In this document: positions 42,424-53,551 of the stretch, piece by piece | How the letters are laid out: each line of letters begins with the position of its first letter | Position numbering within the stretch: position 1 is the stretch's first letter | Assembly (NCBI RefSeq): GCF_018446385.1 | Contig: NC_056000.1 | Span: 47,648,722-47,712,721, forward strand | Direction of reading: 5' to 3' | DNA: 64,000 bases | Origin: Zingiber officinale | Lineage: Eukaryota; Streptophyta; Magnoliopsida; Zingiberales; Zingiberaceae | Program-made: the position numbers and the translations under genes | Notes under the pieces: model-generated | What the model saw: the letters and a program-made list of their open reading frames with translations, nothing else | Told to the model about the DNA's origin: nothing | Databases searched by the model: none

Positions 42424-45387
42424 TGTAACACCCCAAATTTTATGATTTGGAGTCCTAAAAGACCTTATTAAAATCTAGAAATACTTTAGAAAAATTCTAG
42501 AGATTTTTAGAAATTTTTAGAGTATTTTTATGGAATTTTTGGAGCTCGTTTGATATTTTTACCAAAAGAAAGAAGTTGTGACAAAAAAATGTTGAAGCCG
42601 GGTTTTGAACCCAAGACCCCGGACCTGAATCCGGACTTAGCCAACCAACTGGTCTGGAAATGTTTTGTTAATAATATATGAGATAAAGTGTATATGATGT
42701 AGAACATGGTAATGGAGAATAATAAGAAGGAAAATAAACTGAAGAAGCTGGGTTTCGAACCGAGCTCCTCGGCCCAAGCAAAACTCGGCCCGACCAACCG
42801 AGCTGTGCTCGATTTGTTATCTAGATATGAGAACAAATTTATATAAGGTATAGTTAGGAACATTTAAAATAAAAGAGGAAGAAAAAGGCTCGGCTGAGGA
42901 TTTGAACCCATGACCTGGGGTTCGGCGAAAACACAACCAACCAATGGTTCTACGAGTATTTCGTGAAAAGATAAGGAGCGAAATATTCTTAAGCCATAAC
43001 AGAATACCCTCGGTTATAAAAAGGGATAAGTTAAGAGAGAAAGGGATTGGCTCACGAAACCCTTTCTCCCTCTTGTGCGCGCGACGGCTCTCGGGCGAAG
43101 AAGGCGGCGGAGCTAGGGTTCTCTCCCTCCGGCGGCCGGCGAAGGCTTTTTCCGGCCGGTCTTCACCGTACGTGACCACCTCGATGAGGAGAGCTCAGAA
43201 ACACAAAGAAGCCGCCGAACCTCAAGCTTCTCCGCGAACCCTAGAGCCTCCCTCTTTTCGGTTGTGAGTTCAAGGAGCAAGGTAAGTCGCTCCTCACCTG
43301 CGGTAAGATAGTTTCGAGCCTTTGATTTAGAGTATCCCTTGTTTTGTGAATGTGCCGTGAGGAATTTCGGATTTCCAGGAGTTTCGTTTCGTTTTGTTTC
43401 CGAATTTTGTTACGAAGATTGTTGTTTAAGGCTTGCTGTCGTGGGTTTCAAAGAAAGAACATGAGGGGGATTAGTATGTGGAGCATGTAGGTTTTGGTAA
43501 ATTGGTTTTTCTTTATTCCTTGCTGTAGTACTAAACCTGAAGCAGGATTGTTACTTTTGTTGGGTTCCAGTAGCAAATTCTATACTATTTGTAATTGTAC
43601 ACATTGCTATGTGTTCATTGGGTTCTTCAGGATTTGGATTTCGGGTCTTCCCTTCTGTACAGCAGTGGGTGGCTGCATTTCATTTGATTGGGTGTGTAGC
43701 ACCTTGCAAGAGATGAGTTTAATAACGCAAATCATTAGATAAGCGATGTTTAGAGTATTAGTGGTTATAACTTAACTTTATTAGTTTGCTGCCATGGAAA
43801 CTTACCAATTGGTACCACCTGAACCAAGTCTCTGATAGCTTAAAATTGATAAGAACAATTTTATTAGATGTTTTTGTTTAGAGCCTTAGCTGCTGCTGTG
43901 AACTTATATTAACCCTTACAGATTCTGTTGGTTATTCCAGTAAGCACGAAGTTTATGCATGCAGATTTCAAGTTTATGTAGCTCCAATGAGTAGGAACAG
44001 CTATGTCAGTTCACGTTGCAGTTTTGGGTTTCCTTTGCATTATAACAAATCTGAACAGCTTTCATTTTAGCATGCTTAAAGATTTCAGAATTGTTTTCCT
44101 TTGTTTTAAATCTGTTGTAGCATGTTTGGAGAAGTTAGATATGCTTTCTTTTGATTTGTCTCTGATATAGCATGCTTATAGAAGTTAGATTTTCTTTCCT
44201 TTGATTTAATTCTGTTGTAACATGCCTATATTCTTTTTAAGAGTTTAAGAAAAGTATAAGAAAGATAAAGATAAGTATAAGAAAGATAAAGAAAAGAAAG
44301 AAAAGGCCGAGGCCTTAAGTAGATCCCAAAGTCGAGACTTTAGGGATTTTTGGCACACAAGGTGTCTATTAAAATGCCAAGGCATTTAAAGAAGAAGTAA
44401 ATAAGCTAATAAGTATTTTACTTTTAAGAAGAGGCTAGTACCCGACATCCAAGAGCTTGTCGTTAAACAAATCCAGGTGTCCAATTCCGAGGTCTTGGTC
44501 CTGGTAGACCGAGGTCTGCTCTTTTAGGATTGGTGGCTCGCTACCCTAACCTATTAGGGAACGCGCATAAGATGGTACTATGCCTGGGCCCAAGAAGAAG
44601 TTGATTATTATTTTGAAGTATTATAAGTATAAGTTTTTGAAAGTTTTACATAAGTATAAAGTATTAAAGAATAAGTCTTTAAACAAGTGGAATAAGATTC
44701 AGAAGGTGTTTAGAATTCAGTAAGTTTAGCTTTCTTTATGCTAGCATGATTGTATAGCTTTGCTTTACATGCTTAGTCTTTTAGTATGTTTCTTTTACTA
44801 GTAGACGAGCATGAGTAGATTTCCTTTTGAGCATTCAGTTTTAGATTTCAGTATCTCCTCATGCATATCGAGATTTTGTGAGTTAGATAGCGCTTACTAA
44901 GCAAATTTTGCTTATAGACTACACTTCCTCTTACTACAGATACAGGAAGGAAAAGATATAGAAAGGAAGGCGACAAGGTGGCGCGGATGGTGTGTGATGC
45001 CAGGACTATGGAAGCCTTGGGACTTAGTTTAAGAATTTATTAAGATTGCCATTTATAAAGAATGTATTAGATGAGTCATTTAGTCTTCCGCTGTTAGTTA
45101 ATTGTATGTGTATCTTGTTTCCGCTATTCATTACTTGCATGATTTGATTTCATTAAACTGCGTGGTGATGTTATTCATTTTTGTGTTTGATATGTGTTCC
45201 AGCCGCCTGTGGCTGTGTATATTATGTTATGTATGTCAGTTTAAGGTAACCGGTACAAGGGAGACTCTGCCGAAATTTTTCGGTAGGGTTTCCATGTGAT
45301 TTTTAATCATACCGGTTAAGTAGAGTTTAGTAGTCAAGTAACGGTCATCTTTAGAGAGTAGTAGTAGTAAGAAGGGTGGTCGTTACA
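42424..45387 (+). mobile_element. 3' LTR of element D (uninterrupted)
   Basis: 2964 bp. It holds the three tRNA-like modules (42597-42956), the TATA-like box (about 43014), and a long transcribed-looking region with no conserved coding frame. This is the intact version of the LTR that element E split. Confidence 0.92.
42597..42956 (-). other. Three antisense tRNA-like A-box/B-box modules (D 3' LTR)
   Basis: Minus-strand modules at 42597-42655, 42747-42802 and 42887-42956. Each has a D-arm-like part containing ggttggt or ttggttgg and, 30-40 bases on, a T-arm-like part: gggttcaaaaccc, ggttcgaaaccc, gggttcaaatcc. Module 1 also has an anticodon-arm-like stem, ccgga/tccgg. None has a convincing acceptor stem, so they are not working tRNA genes. 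They could be RNA polymerase III promoter relics or fused SINE heads. Confidence 0.6.
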
Positions 45388-46017
45388 GAGAACCACCAAG
45401 CACCTTCTTCTTCCTTGCAAATTTCGGCCATCAAAACTTCTTCTAGGATGAAGAGGTTCGGCTACCACCACCATGCTCCAAGGGATGCTAGAAACAAAGC
45501 TTTCTTTCTCTCCTTCTTCTTCTTCTTCTCTAAACTTGATCCGGCCACCATATGGGTCTCCACAAGAAGGATGAGGTTCGGCCATCAAAGAGAAGAAAGG
45601 AGAAGAGGATGGCCGGCCACACCAAGGAAGAAAAAGAGAGAGGAAAAATAAATAGAGTTGTTCACCATGAAGGCACCTCTACCCTCTCTTTTATAATCCT
45701 CGGCCTTAGCAAATAAGGAAATTTAAATAAAAATTTCCTTAATTCTTTTGCCATTGATAAGGAAAAATTTATTTAATTAAAAATAATTTTTTTCTTATCA
45801 ATAATGTGGCCGGCCACTTTAAACCAAGCAAAGGAAATTTAATTCAATCAAGAATTAAAACTTTCTTAATTTGTTTCCGGAAATTTTATAAAAAATTTCT
45901 CTAATAATTTTCCCTTCATGATGGTTAATAAAAAGGAAATTTTATAAATTAAAATATTTCTTTTAAACATGTGGATAAAAAGAAAGTTATCTTTAAAAAT
46001 TAAAATCTCTTCCAATC

Positions 46018-46265
46018 TACAAATAAGGAAAGATATCTAATCTTTTCTTAATCCTTGTAGAAACTTTATAAAAGAGATATTTAATTTTAAACTCTCTTTT
46101 AAATCATGAACATGATTAAAAGGAAAGTTTTAACCAAAATTAAAATCAACCTTTTAATTTACAAATAAGGAAAGAAATTTAACTCTTCTCTTAATCTTTT
46201 GTAGAATCTTATAAAAGAAAAGATTTAAATTTTTAAACTCTTTTTTAAATCATGTTATCCACATG
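46018..46265. repeat. Degenerate ~145-bp tandem units in the family-F LTR
   Basis: acaaataaggaaag recurs at 46018 and 46162 with similar surroundings (ttttcttaat, gtagaa, ataaaag). The same pattern is in the F LTRs near 55166-55380 and 62440-62650. Confidence 0.6.
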
Positions 46266-47374
46266 AGAAAAATTTTAAAAATAAAATTCCTTTTTATTTT
46301 AATAGGGCCGGCCACCTAAGCTTGAGTTCAAGCTAGGGCCGGCCACATGAATTCACCCATGAACCAAAACATGGTCGGCCCTAGCTTGGTCTCCAAGCTA
46401 GCTTGGCCGGCCCCCTATAGGATGGGTAAGAAGGTGGGTATAGGTGGGTATAGTACTCTATAATTAAGAGGCTACGATAGGGACCGAGAGGAGAAATTGG
46501 TTTTGGTCTCCCGATAAAATTAAGCATCCCGTGTTCGCCCCGAACACACAACTTAATTTTATCAATAATAATTCATTCTACTAGAGAATTATTATTGAAC
46601 TACCGTACCAATCCCAAATTACATTTTTGGGCTCCTTCTTATTATGAGTGTGTTAGTCTCCCTGTGTTTAAGATAACAAATGTCCACTAATTAAGTAAGT
46701 TACTGACAACTCACTTAATTAATATCTAGTTCCAAGAGTAGTACCACTCAACTTCATCGTCATGTCGGACTAAGTCCACCTGCAGGGTTTAACATGACAA
46801 TCCTTATGAGCTCCTCTTGGGGGCATTCTCAACCTAGTATCTCTAGGACACAGTTTCCTTCTATAATCAACAACACACACTATAAGTGATACCATTTCCC
46901 AACTTATCGGGCTTATTGATTCATCGAACTAAATCTCACCCATTGATAAATTAAAGAAATAAATATCAAATATATGTGCTTGTTATTATATCAGGATTAA
47001 GAGCACACACTTCCATAATAACCGAGGTCTTTGTTTCTTTATAAAATCAGTATAAAAGAAACGACCTCAAATGGTCCTACTCAATACACTCTAAGTGTAC
47101 TAGTGTAATTATACAGTCAAGATAAACTGATACCTAATTACACTACGACCTTCTAATGGTTTGTTCCTTTCCATTTTGGTCGTGAGCTACTATTTATAAT
47201 TTATAAGGTACTGATAACATGATCCTCTGTGTGTGACACCACACACCATGTTATCTACAATATAAATTAATTGAACAACTACATTTATCACAAATGTAGA
47301 CATTTGACCAATGTGATTCTTATTTCTAGATAAATATTTTACCAAAAGCTAGGCTTTTAGTATACACTCTAACA

Positions 47375-48252
47375 AGTCGGGGATTCTGTGTTAAAATGAT
47401 AGTGGTCTAGGACCGGGCGGAAGTTTGGACGAGTCGTGGAGCGGACGTTTAACATTAAGACCGAAAGTCTCGGGCGCTGAGCAAAAGTCTAGTCAGTCTG
47501 AAGGACCGGTCTGACAAAAGGTAAACTCTCTTGATAGGGGTATGTGAGGATGCGTTCTCCGAAGAGGGAACAATAAGCGTCAGTTCGACCTAGAGTTTTG
47601 ACGAAACTCAAAGTCAGAACCGAACAATTAAAGGCTGGCAATTTCATATTATATATATTGTTTATTGCTTAGACTAACTTTATTTTACAGAAAATAAAGG
47701 ACTGGAAAAAGCAGATCCGAGCGCTCGGAGCTAGTTCGGGCGCCCGGAGCTGGTCCAAGCGTTCGAAGTCGGTCCGGACGTCCGGAACCCAAAAACTATC
47801 AACAAGATGATGTGGAGTGCATTAATTGGCCGAGCCATGTGGTCCAGGCACTTGGAACAACCTATAAAAGCAGACTTCGACCAGGAGCTTCACAACAACA
47901 TTCAGAACGACTTCTACTCTTGAGCGCTGATAAAAAAATGCCTCCTCGACGCTCTAACGCTGTTCCGACGACCTAGAACAAGAATCTTCAGATCTGTACT
48001 TGTTGGTATTCTTCATTTTACAGTTGTTTTAATATTGTAAGTTCACTCTTATACTTATTTGGAACTGATAGTGGATTGTCCATTGAAAGTACTTTCATGT
48101 ACAGGTCTTAGAATAGGTGTCGTCATAGACTCTGAACCAAATAACTTTTGATGTTTATGATTATTTTATTATATATTTATTCCATTACCTATCTCTAAAT
48201 TTTATTTTAAAACTAACATTATTCACCCTTCCTTTAACAGAACGATTCTACG
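47375..48252 (+). mobile_element. Element A 3' LTR, right piece
   Basis: Continues from 31250 after the C insertion (agtcggggattctg). It matches 16335-17186 including cctataaaagcagacttcga (47861) and the acgattctac end. More diverged from the 5' LTR than the LTR pairs of B or D, which fits its age. Confidence 0.85.
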
Positions 48253-48471
48253 TATATTTGAAATATCCCTCGAAACTATCCCTACCTTTAATCAAATTTG
48301 ACTAAAATTGATCACTTTTGAGCAGCTTTAGATTAATTAATTTTAAAAAAGTAAAAAATATTTTTTTCTAAAAAAAATTAAAATAAAATATCACTCATAT
48401 TTCACCAAACAGAAGGTTGGTTTTAGTCAACTCGGACTAAGTCAAAGCATTGTCTATTATTATTTATAAAT
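48253..48471. other. Intergenic, AT-rich
   Basis: Nothing recognised. Confidence 0.5.
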
Positions 48472-49159
48472 TGATCTGGTAGTAGTGCCACAGGGAAAGT
48501 CAGATTCATGGTGATCAACACCCCAGATTATCATCCGATCAGACGATACTATCAGCCGGTCGGACTAAGGAAAAATCATATCATAGCCATCAAAGCGCAA
48601 ATCCGATCCAGTAAACCTAGACAATGGAAGTAATCGAGCGGTGGCTCTGCTCGACCCAGATAGTAGAATTAGTCGAGCGGCCTCCCCGCTCGACCCACTA
48701 GCAGACAGAGGTAGAAATATAATCAACTTGTATCCTCCTCGAGACCCGTGTCGCAGACAGACAGCATGATCGGTGGCATGATCAGACAGAGAATCGCATG
48801 ACGAAAATTTTAATTGTCTTGTCATAATATGCTTGAGCTGTTGAGGTAGGGTGTTAGATATACTTTTCTGACACGTCCAATCAAGGAAAACTTGGAGATG
48901 CGTGCACGTTTCGAGGAACGTGCACGCGTACCTCTAAGAGTCCTATATATAGGACCCCAAGTTTCGACGGAGGTATGCTCATTCTACTGTAGCTATAGTT
49001 ATGCTGTCATTTCCATTTCTTTGCTTGCTTGCTTGCTTGCTGTTTCACCGGAGATATAACTTGAGTGTCGGAGGACCATCGTCGGAGAATCATTCCCTGG
49101 CTCGGCACTGACACTTTTGTACTTTAAGACTAATCTCGTCGGAGGTCCACGCACCATCA
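48472..49159 (+). mobile_element. Lone gypsy LTR upstream of the receptor kinase
   Basis: Starts tgatctggtagtag, ends caccatca; about the same length as the H LTR (686 bp). The middle matches the G LTR (cagacagcatgatcggtggc here, gacagcattgtcggcggcat there; ctgtagctatagtta in both). It contains tcctatatatagga (48941) as TATA region and the hairpin cgtgcacg...cgtgcacg before it. No clear 5-bp duplication, so it may be truncated or the borders shifted. Confidence 0.7.
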
Positions 49160-49675
49160 ATAGAAACATCATACCGTCAATAGAAACATTATATCCCAAC
49201 GTTCGTCACCTCGACACTTGTACATAATCATAACTAATTTATGAATCCTAAGCCCTTTAAAGTAATTTTAATTAAAATTACACTATTTTAGATTATTATG
49301 ATTATTATTTTTTAGAAATTTAAAGTCAAATGACTGAAATGAAAGAGATTTGGCATTGGTAAAATTGAGGATGAGAATAGAAATAGGAGGCTCCCTCTCC
49401 GGTTTCTAATCGACAACCGACCAGGCTTCCATCGTTCCATAAATAGCATCATCCTCCACGGCCCATCAAAATCGAGCTCGTTCATGGAGGAAATGGCACC
49501 ATAACAACGATTATATCCGCCTCTTCCTCCTCCTCTTCCTCTTCCTTTTTCCTTTTCCTTCTTCTTCTTCTGCCTGATCTCGGAAGGGATCGGAGAGAGA
49601 AAGAGAAAGAGAAAGAGAGAGGAAAATCGATAGACAGAAGAAAAAAGTAACAAACAAACAAACAAACAAAGATCG
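49160..49675 (+). promoter_or_regulatory. Upstream region and 5' UTR of the receptor kinase
   Basis: Includes a CT-rich run (49515-49570), a GA-rich run (49590-49622) and (aaac)n at 49650-49670 immediately before the ATG. This is typical plant leader composition. No TATA box identified with confidence. Confidence 0.4.
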
Positions 49676-52286
49676 ATGAATTGCTTCTTCGGGCTCCTCT
49701 GGGTCATCGCCTCGGCGATGTCGATGGCCGCCGATGCGGCAACGTTCGCCCCCGCCGACAATTTTCTGTTGGACTGCGGCGCCGCTTCCGTCGCCGCGAT
49801 GCCGGACGGCCGCGTGTTCAAGACCGATTCGCAGTCGGCCCAGTTTCTCTCTGCCAGCGACGACGTCCGCGCCTCCGCCGCCTCCGTCTCCGGCGGCGTC
49901 CCCTCCCCGCTTTACCTGTCCGCCAGGATCTTCAGAGATGAAGCCACCTACGGCTTCACCCTCGCCCGCCCCGGCTGGCACTGGATTCGCCTCCACTTCT
50001 TCCCTCTCGAAAACCCTAGCTTCAACCTCAGCGAGGCGGTCTTCTCCGTCTCCACCGAAGAACTGGTTCTGCTCCACAGCTTCTCCGTCGGCGATCCCAC
50101 GGAGTGGGTCCTCAAGGAGTACCTTGTCAACGCCACGGACCCGCGTCTAACCCTTCACTTCTCGCCTCTTCGTAACTCCGTCGCCTTCGTCAATGGCATC
50201 GAGGTCGTTTCCGCTCCGGACGCGCTCCTCCCCAACTCTGCCTCCGCCATTGCGCCCGTCGGAGCGACCGTGGATCTCTCTCTCCAAGCCTTTCAGGTAG
50301 AGCGTCATGTTGATTGTGAAATCGGCGGTGAAGTTGTGTCTGATTGTTTGTTGGTTGCATTTGCAGGTGGCGTACCGGATCAACGTCGGCGGGCCGCTCA
50401 TCACCTCCGCCAACGACACCCTCGGACGCTCCTGGCAGCCTGACGCGTCCTTTCTCCAGTCGCCTACCGGGAAGAACGTCTCCGTTTCCCCGGGGATCAT
50501 CAAGTACCCGGAAGGAGTCACGCCGCTCATCGCGCCCAACTCAGTCTACGCCACCGCCGTCGAAATGGCGGATGCGGAAGTGGCCAACGCCAATTTCAAC
50601 GTGACGTGGCGCTTCTCCGTCGACCCCAGCTTCGCCTACCTCCTCCGGCTCCACTTCTGCGACATCGTCAGCAAGTCCCTCAACGACCTCTACTTCAATG
50701 TCTACGTCAACAGCCAGATGGCCATCTCCGGCCTCGACCTCTCCACCCTCACCGGCGAGCTCGCTTCCCCTTACTACAAAGACATCGTACTCAATGCCTC
50801 CGTGGCGGCGGACCAGATCACAGTCCAAATCGGCCCGATGAAGGAACCCGCCGGCCGAGTCGACGCGCTGCTCAACGGCGTGGAGATTTTGAAGTTGAGT
50901 AACTCGGTGGGGAGCCTCGACGGCGAGTTTGGAGTCGACGGGTCCAAAGCCGACGACGGAGGCGGCGGCACGAAGAGCACGGTGGTGGCGGTGGGATTCG
51001 CGATGATGTTCGGCGCGTTCGTCGGCCTCGGCGCTATGGTGGTGAAGTGGCGGAAGCGGCCGCAGGATTGGGAGAGACGTGGCAGCTTCTCGTCGTGGCT
51101 CCTGCCGGTGCACACCGGGAACACGAGCTTCACGGCGAGCAAAGGTTACGGCTACGGGTACAGCACGCACAAGAGCAGCGCCTTCACCTTCTCCTCCACC
51201 ATGGGGATGGGCCTCGGCCGCTACCTCTCCCTGGCGGAGCTCCAAACAGCGACTAAGAACTTCGACAACAACGCGGTCATTGGCGTCGGTGGCTTCGGGA
51301 ACGTGTACATCGGCGAGCTTGAGGACGGCACGAAGGTGGCGGTGAAGCGCGGAAACCCGCAGTCGGAGCAGGGGATCAACGAGTTCCAAACGGAGATCCA
51401 AATGCTGTCCAAGCTCCGGCACCGGCACTTGGTCTCGCTCATCGGCTACTGCGACGAGAACTCGGAGATGATCCTGGTGTACGAGTACATGGCCAACGGA
51501 CCCTTCAGGGACCATCTCTACGGCAATGGCCTGCCTCCCCTGTCTTGGAAACAGAGGTTGGAGATCTGCATCGGGGCCGCACGTGGGCTGCACTACCTCC
51601 ACACCGGCACGGCGCAGGGGATCATCCACCGGGACGTGAAGACCACCAACATCCTCCTAGACGACGCTTTCGTGGCCAAGGTGTCGGACTTCGGGTTGTC
51701 GAAGGACGCGCCGGGGATGAACCAGACGCACGTCAGCACGGCGGTGAAGGGCAGCTTCGGGTACCTCGACCCGGAGTACTTCCGGTGCCAGCAGCTGACG
51801 GACAAGTCGGACGTGTACTCGTTCGGGGTGGTGCTGCTTGAGGCGCTCTGCGCGCGGCCGGCACTAGACCCCATGCTGCCGCGGGAGCAGGTCAACCTGG
51901 CGGAGTGGGCGCTGCAGTGGAAGCGGAAGGGGCTGATTGAAAAAATCATCGACTCCAACATCGCCGGAACCATCAACGAGGACTCGCTCAACAAGTTCGT
52001 GGAGGCAGCGGAGAAGTGCCTGGAGAATTACGGCGTCGACCGGCCGTCCATGGGAGACGTGCTCTGGAACCTGGAATACTCGCTCCAGATGCAGGAGGCG
52101 AACCCTCCGGAGGCCGCCGTGCAGAAGCAGCAGGCGGCGCCGCCACCGAGGGAGGATAAGGAGGCGTCCGGCACGAGCGCGACCCCGGCGATGGCGGCGC
52201 CGAGCACCAACCAGTCTTTCGAGAACTCGAGCACGGCCATGGCGAACGAGCTGTTCGAACAGTTCGCCGGAATGAAAGGAAGGTGA
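49676..52286 (+). CDS. CrRLK1L receptor-like kinase, BUPS1/2-like (malectin-like receptor kinase)
   Basis: Plasma-membrane Ser/Thr kinase with a malectin-like ectodomain; the family senses RALF peptides and cell-wall state. Exons 49676-50296 and 50367-52286 join in frame over a 70-bp GT-AG intron, giving 846 residues, usual for the family. There is a signal peptide (about 1-22), two malectin-like halves (about 25-205 and 208-395), a membrane segment VAVGFAMMFGAFVGLGAMVV (about 413-432) and a kinase from about 500 to 780. The kinase has GVGGFGNVYIG, catalytic Lys534 (VAVKRG), HRDVKTTNILL (Asp630), DFG (Asp648) and GSFGYLDPEYF. KRPQDWERRGSFSSWLLPVH and RLHFCDIVSKSLNDLYFNVY closely resemble At4g39110/At2g21480 (BUPS1/2, pollen-tube integrity) as I remember them; rice RUPO is in the same group. 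All catalytic residues are present. Very GC-rich. The 362-codon antisense ORF is a shadow. Confidence 0.95.
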
Positions 52287-52660
52287 GGGAGTGTGACGTC
52301 GACATCACCTGCTTGTCACGACCTAAAAATTTGGTCTATTTTTTTTGGGTTTCTTTTATGGTCGGTCTTAGTCTTGATCAAGTCAATCACATTGCACAAA
52401 AATGATATATTCCGTGTTTATGAAAAAACAGAAAAAGAAAAACATACAACAGCAACAACAAAGAGACAATAGCAATTTTGATCCATTTAATCGATCAAAA
52501 TTTTCACATGATTTGATCGATCAAATCACTTTGGTGCAATGGCTTGAATCAAATTGTTGTTCTAGTTATTCTAATTGATCACAAGACAACACCTATAGAA
52601 AGTATACATTAAACTGAAGCAAATGGTTGTCTCAAATTTTGCAAATCATAAATGGGCATT

Positions 52661-52700
<40 letters not shown>

Positions 52701-52823
52701 GAAAGACATCCTATTTTTAATGTTCCTGTAGCAACTATAATTAATTATTACAATGTATAGTAATTTTATAATGGTATAATACTATTTAGTAGTTTTTACA
52801 ATTGTTTAAAATAATTTTGATTA
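52287..52823. other. 3' flank of the receptor kinase
   Basis: Probable 3' UTR then AT-rich DNA with a (taa)n microsatellite (52662-52700). No gene seen. Confidence 0.5.
52662..52700. repeat. (TAA)n microsatellite
   Basis: About 13 uninterrupted units. Confidence 0.95.
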
Positions 52824-53509
52824 TGATGCGGCGGTAAGAAGAGTTTTTCTAGCACAAGTCAATTACACATTGAAGAAAAGTCAAAAAAGTCAACATGTAA
52901 GGATAAGTAAGGTACAGTGTAGGTGCCTCGGTCGATCGTAGGGATTACTGTCCGGTCAGTTAAACGGTCGACAACCAATACTCTAATTAATCGACCCACC
53001 GAATGGGCCAGGAGTCCGTGCTGAACAGACTTGTAATACGAGCCGATCGTGGCGTCCGATCGGCTCTGAGTATGACGTTGGCATTGTACTCATAAACGGA
53101 CCGTCCGACCGGTGCAAGGAATAACACTACGCAGGAGGGAAAAACAATTAATAAGGGGAAGAAAAAACAAAGACGAACACGACATCTGTTAATAAATGTG
53201 TAGAAGACAAGATAAAGATGTCTTTGGTTTGTCATTAAACCACACCATTAAATAAGGAAAGACGAAAAGTTATCCAGAAAGATATAAAAAGGATCTACAA
53301 GTACAAGGAACAGGTAAGAAAAATATTTATGAGTTCTACGATTCTCTACCTTTTTACTCTCTTTTCCTATTCTAACTTGATCGTCGGAGGACCAACACCA
53401 GGGACCTCTTACCGGTCTTGGTTTTGTTTTGCATGATCATCAAAGTCTTCTTGCCGTCAGTGACCACTTTATTCCGGGCTTTCCAGCTTCCTTCATTCGG
53501 GAAGGATCA
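52824..53509 (+). mobile_element. 5' LTR of gypsy element H
   Basis: 686 bp, tgatgcggcggtaag to aaggatca. TATA-like agatataaaaagga at about 53280. Starts and ends like the LTRs of G and 48472-49159. Confidence 0.8.
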
Positions 53510-53512
53510 ATT

Positions 53513-53529
53513 TGGCGCCGTCTGTGGGA
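53513..53529 (+). other. Primer-binding site of element H
   Basis: tggcgccgtctgtggga lies three bases after the LTR; it is the common gypsy primer-site form in plants. Confidence 0.9.
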
Positions 53530-53551
53530 ACGTTGTCTGTATCCAAATAAG

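Larger units (their letters stand above)
31860..45387 (+). mobile_element. Element D: non-autonomous gypsy-type element with long LTRs and a 439-bp core
   Basis: Duplication gagaa at 31855-31859 and 45388-45392. LTRs begin tgtaacacccc and end ttaca. The 5' LTR (31860-32238 plus 39399-41984) is 2965 bp after removing element E; the 3' LTR is 2964 bp (42424-45387). The core (41985-42423) has a primer site and a polypurine tract but no coding frame. The phrase ttcgaggacgaactttttat just before the purine tract and the TGTAACACCCC LTR start are, from memory, typical of Del/Tekay chromoviruses, so D probably moves with their enzymes. The LTRs look nearly identical, so it is young. Confidence 0.9.
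31251..47374 (-). mobile_element. Element C: solo LTR of family F, split by element D
   Basis: Left piece 31251-31859 (tgttggttgctac start), right piece 45393-47374 (ctctaaca end). Together they make about 2.59 kb, the length of the F LTRs (2.62 kb). A perfect duplication agtcg lies at 31246-31250 and 47375-47379. No internal sequence or second LTR exists, so it is a solo LTR, the product of recombination between the two LTRs of a former element. The minus orientation is taken from element F. Confidence 0.9.
16030..48252 (+). mobile_element. Element A: old Sirevirus-like Ty1-copia element hosting a nest of later insertions
   Basis: Own sequence: 5' LTR 16030-17186, primer site ttgatatcagagc at 17188-17200, gag split at 17465-18036 and 27085-28063, AT-rich spacer to 31122, and a 3' LTR split at 31123-31250 and 47375-48252. 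No protease, integrase or reverse transcriptase is left. The flanks gatat (left) and tatat (right) could be a decayed duplication. The gag fold, the primer site for initiator tRNA-Met and the LTR style (cgcccgg palindromes next to a tataaaag box) point to the Sirevirus branch. Elements B and C are inserted in it. Confidence 0.85.

Noticed and set aside
42597-42956. True tRNA genes
   Set aside because: T-arm and D-arm parts look right, but there is no acceptor stem and spacing is irregular; reported as tRNA-like only.
31251-47374. Element C as a full element with two LTRs
   Set aside because: The two pieces add up to just one LTR and share one duplication; no interior sequence of its own.
50541-51629. 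362-codon minus-strand ORF
   Set aside because: It overlaps the kinase exon exactly in GC-rich DNA; composition removes stops on the opposite strand. The plus strand has all kinase motifs.
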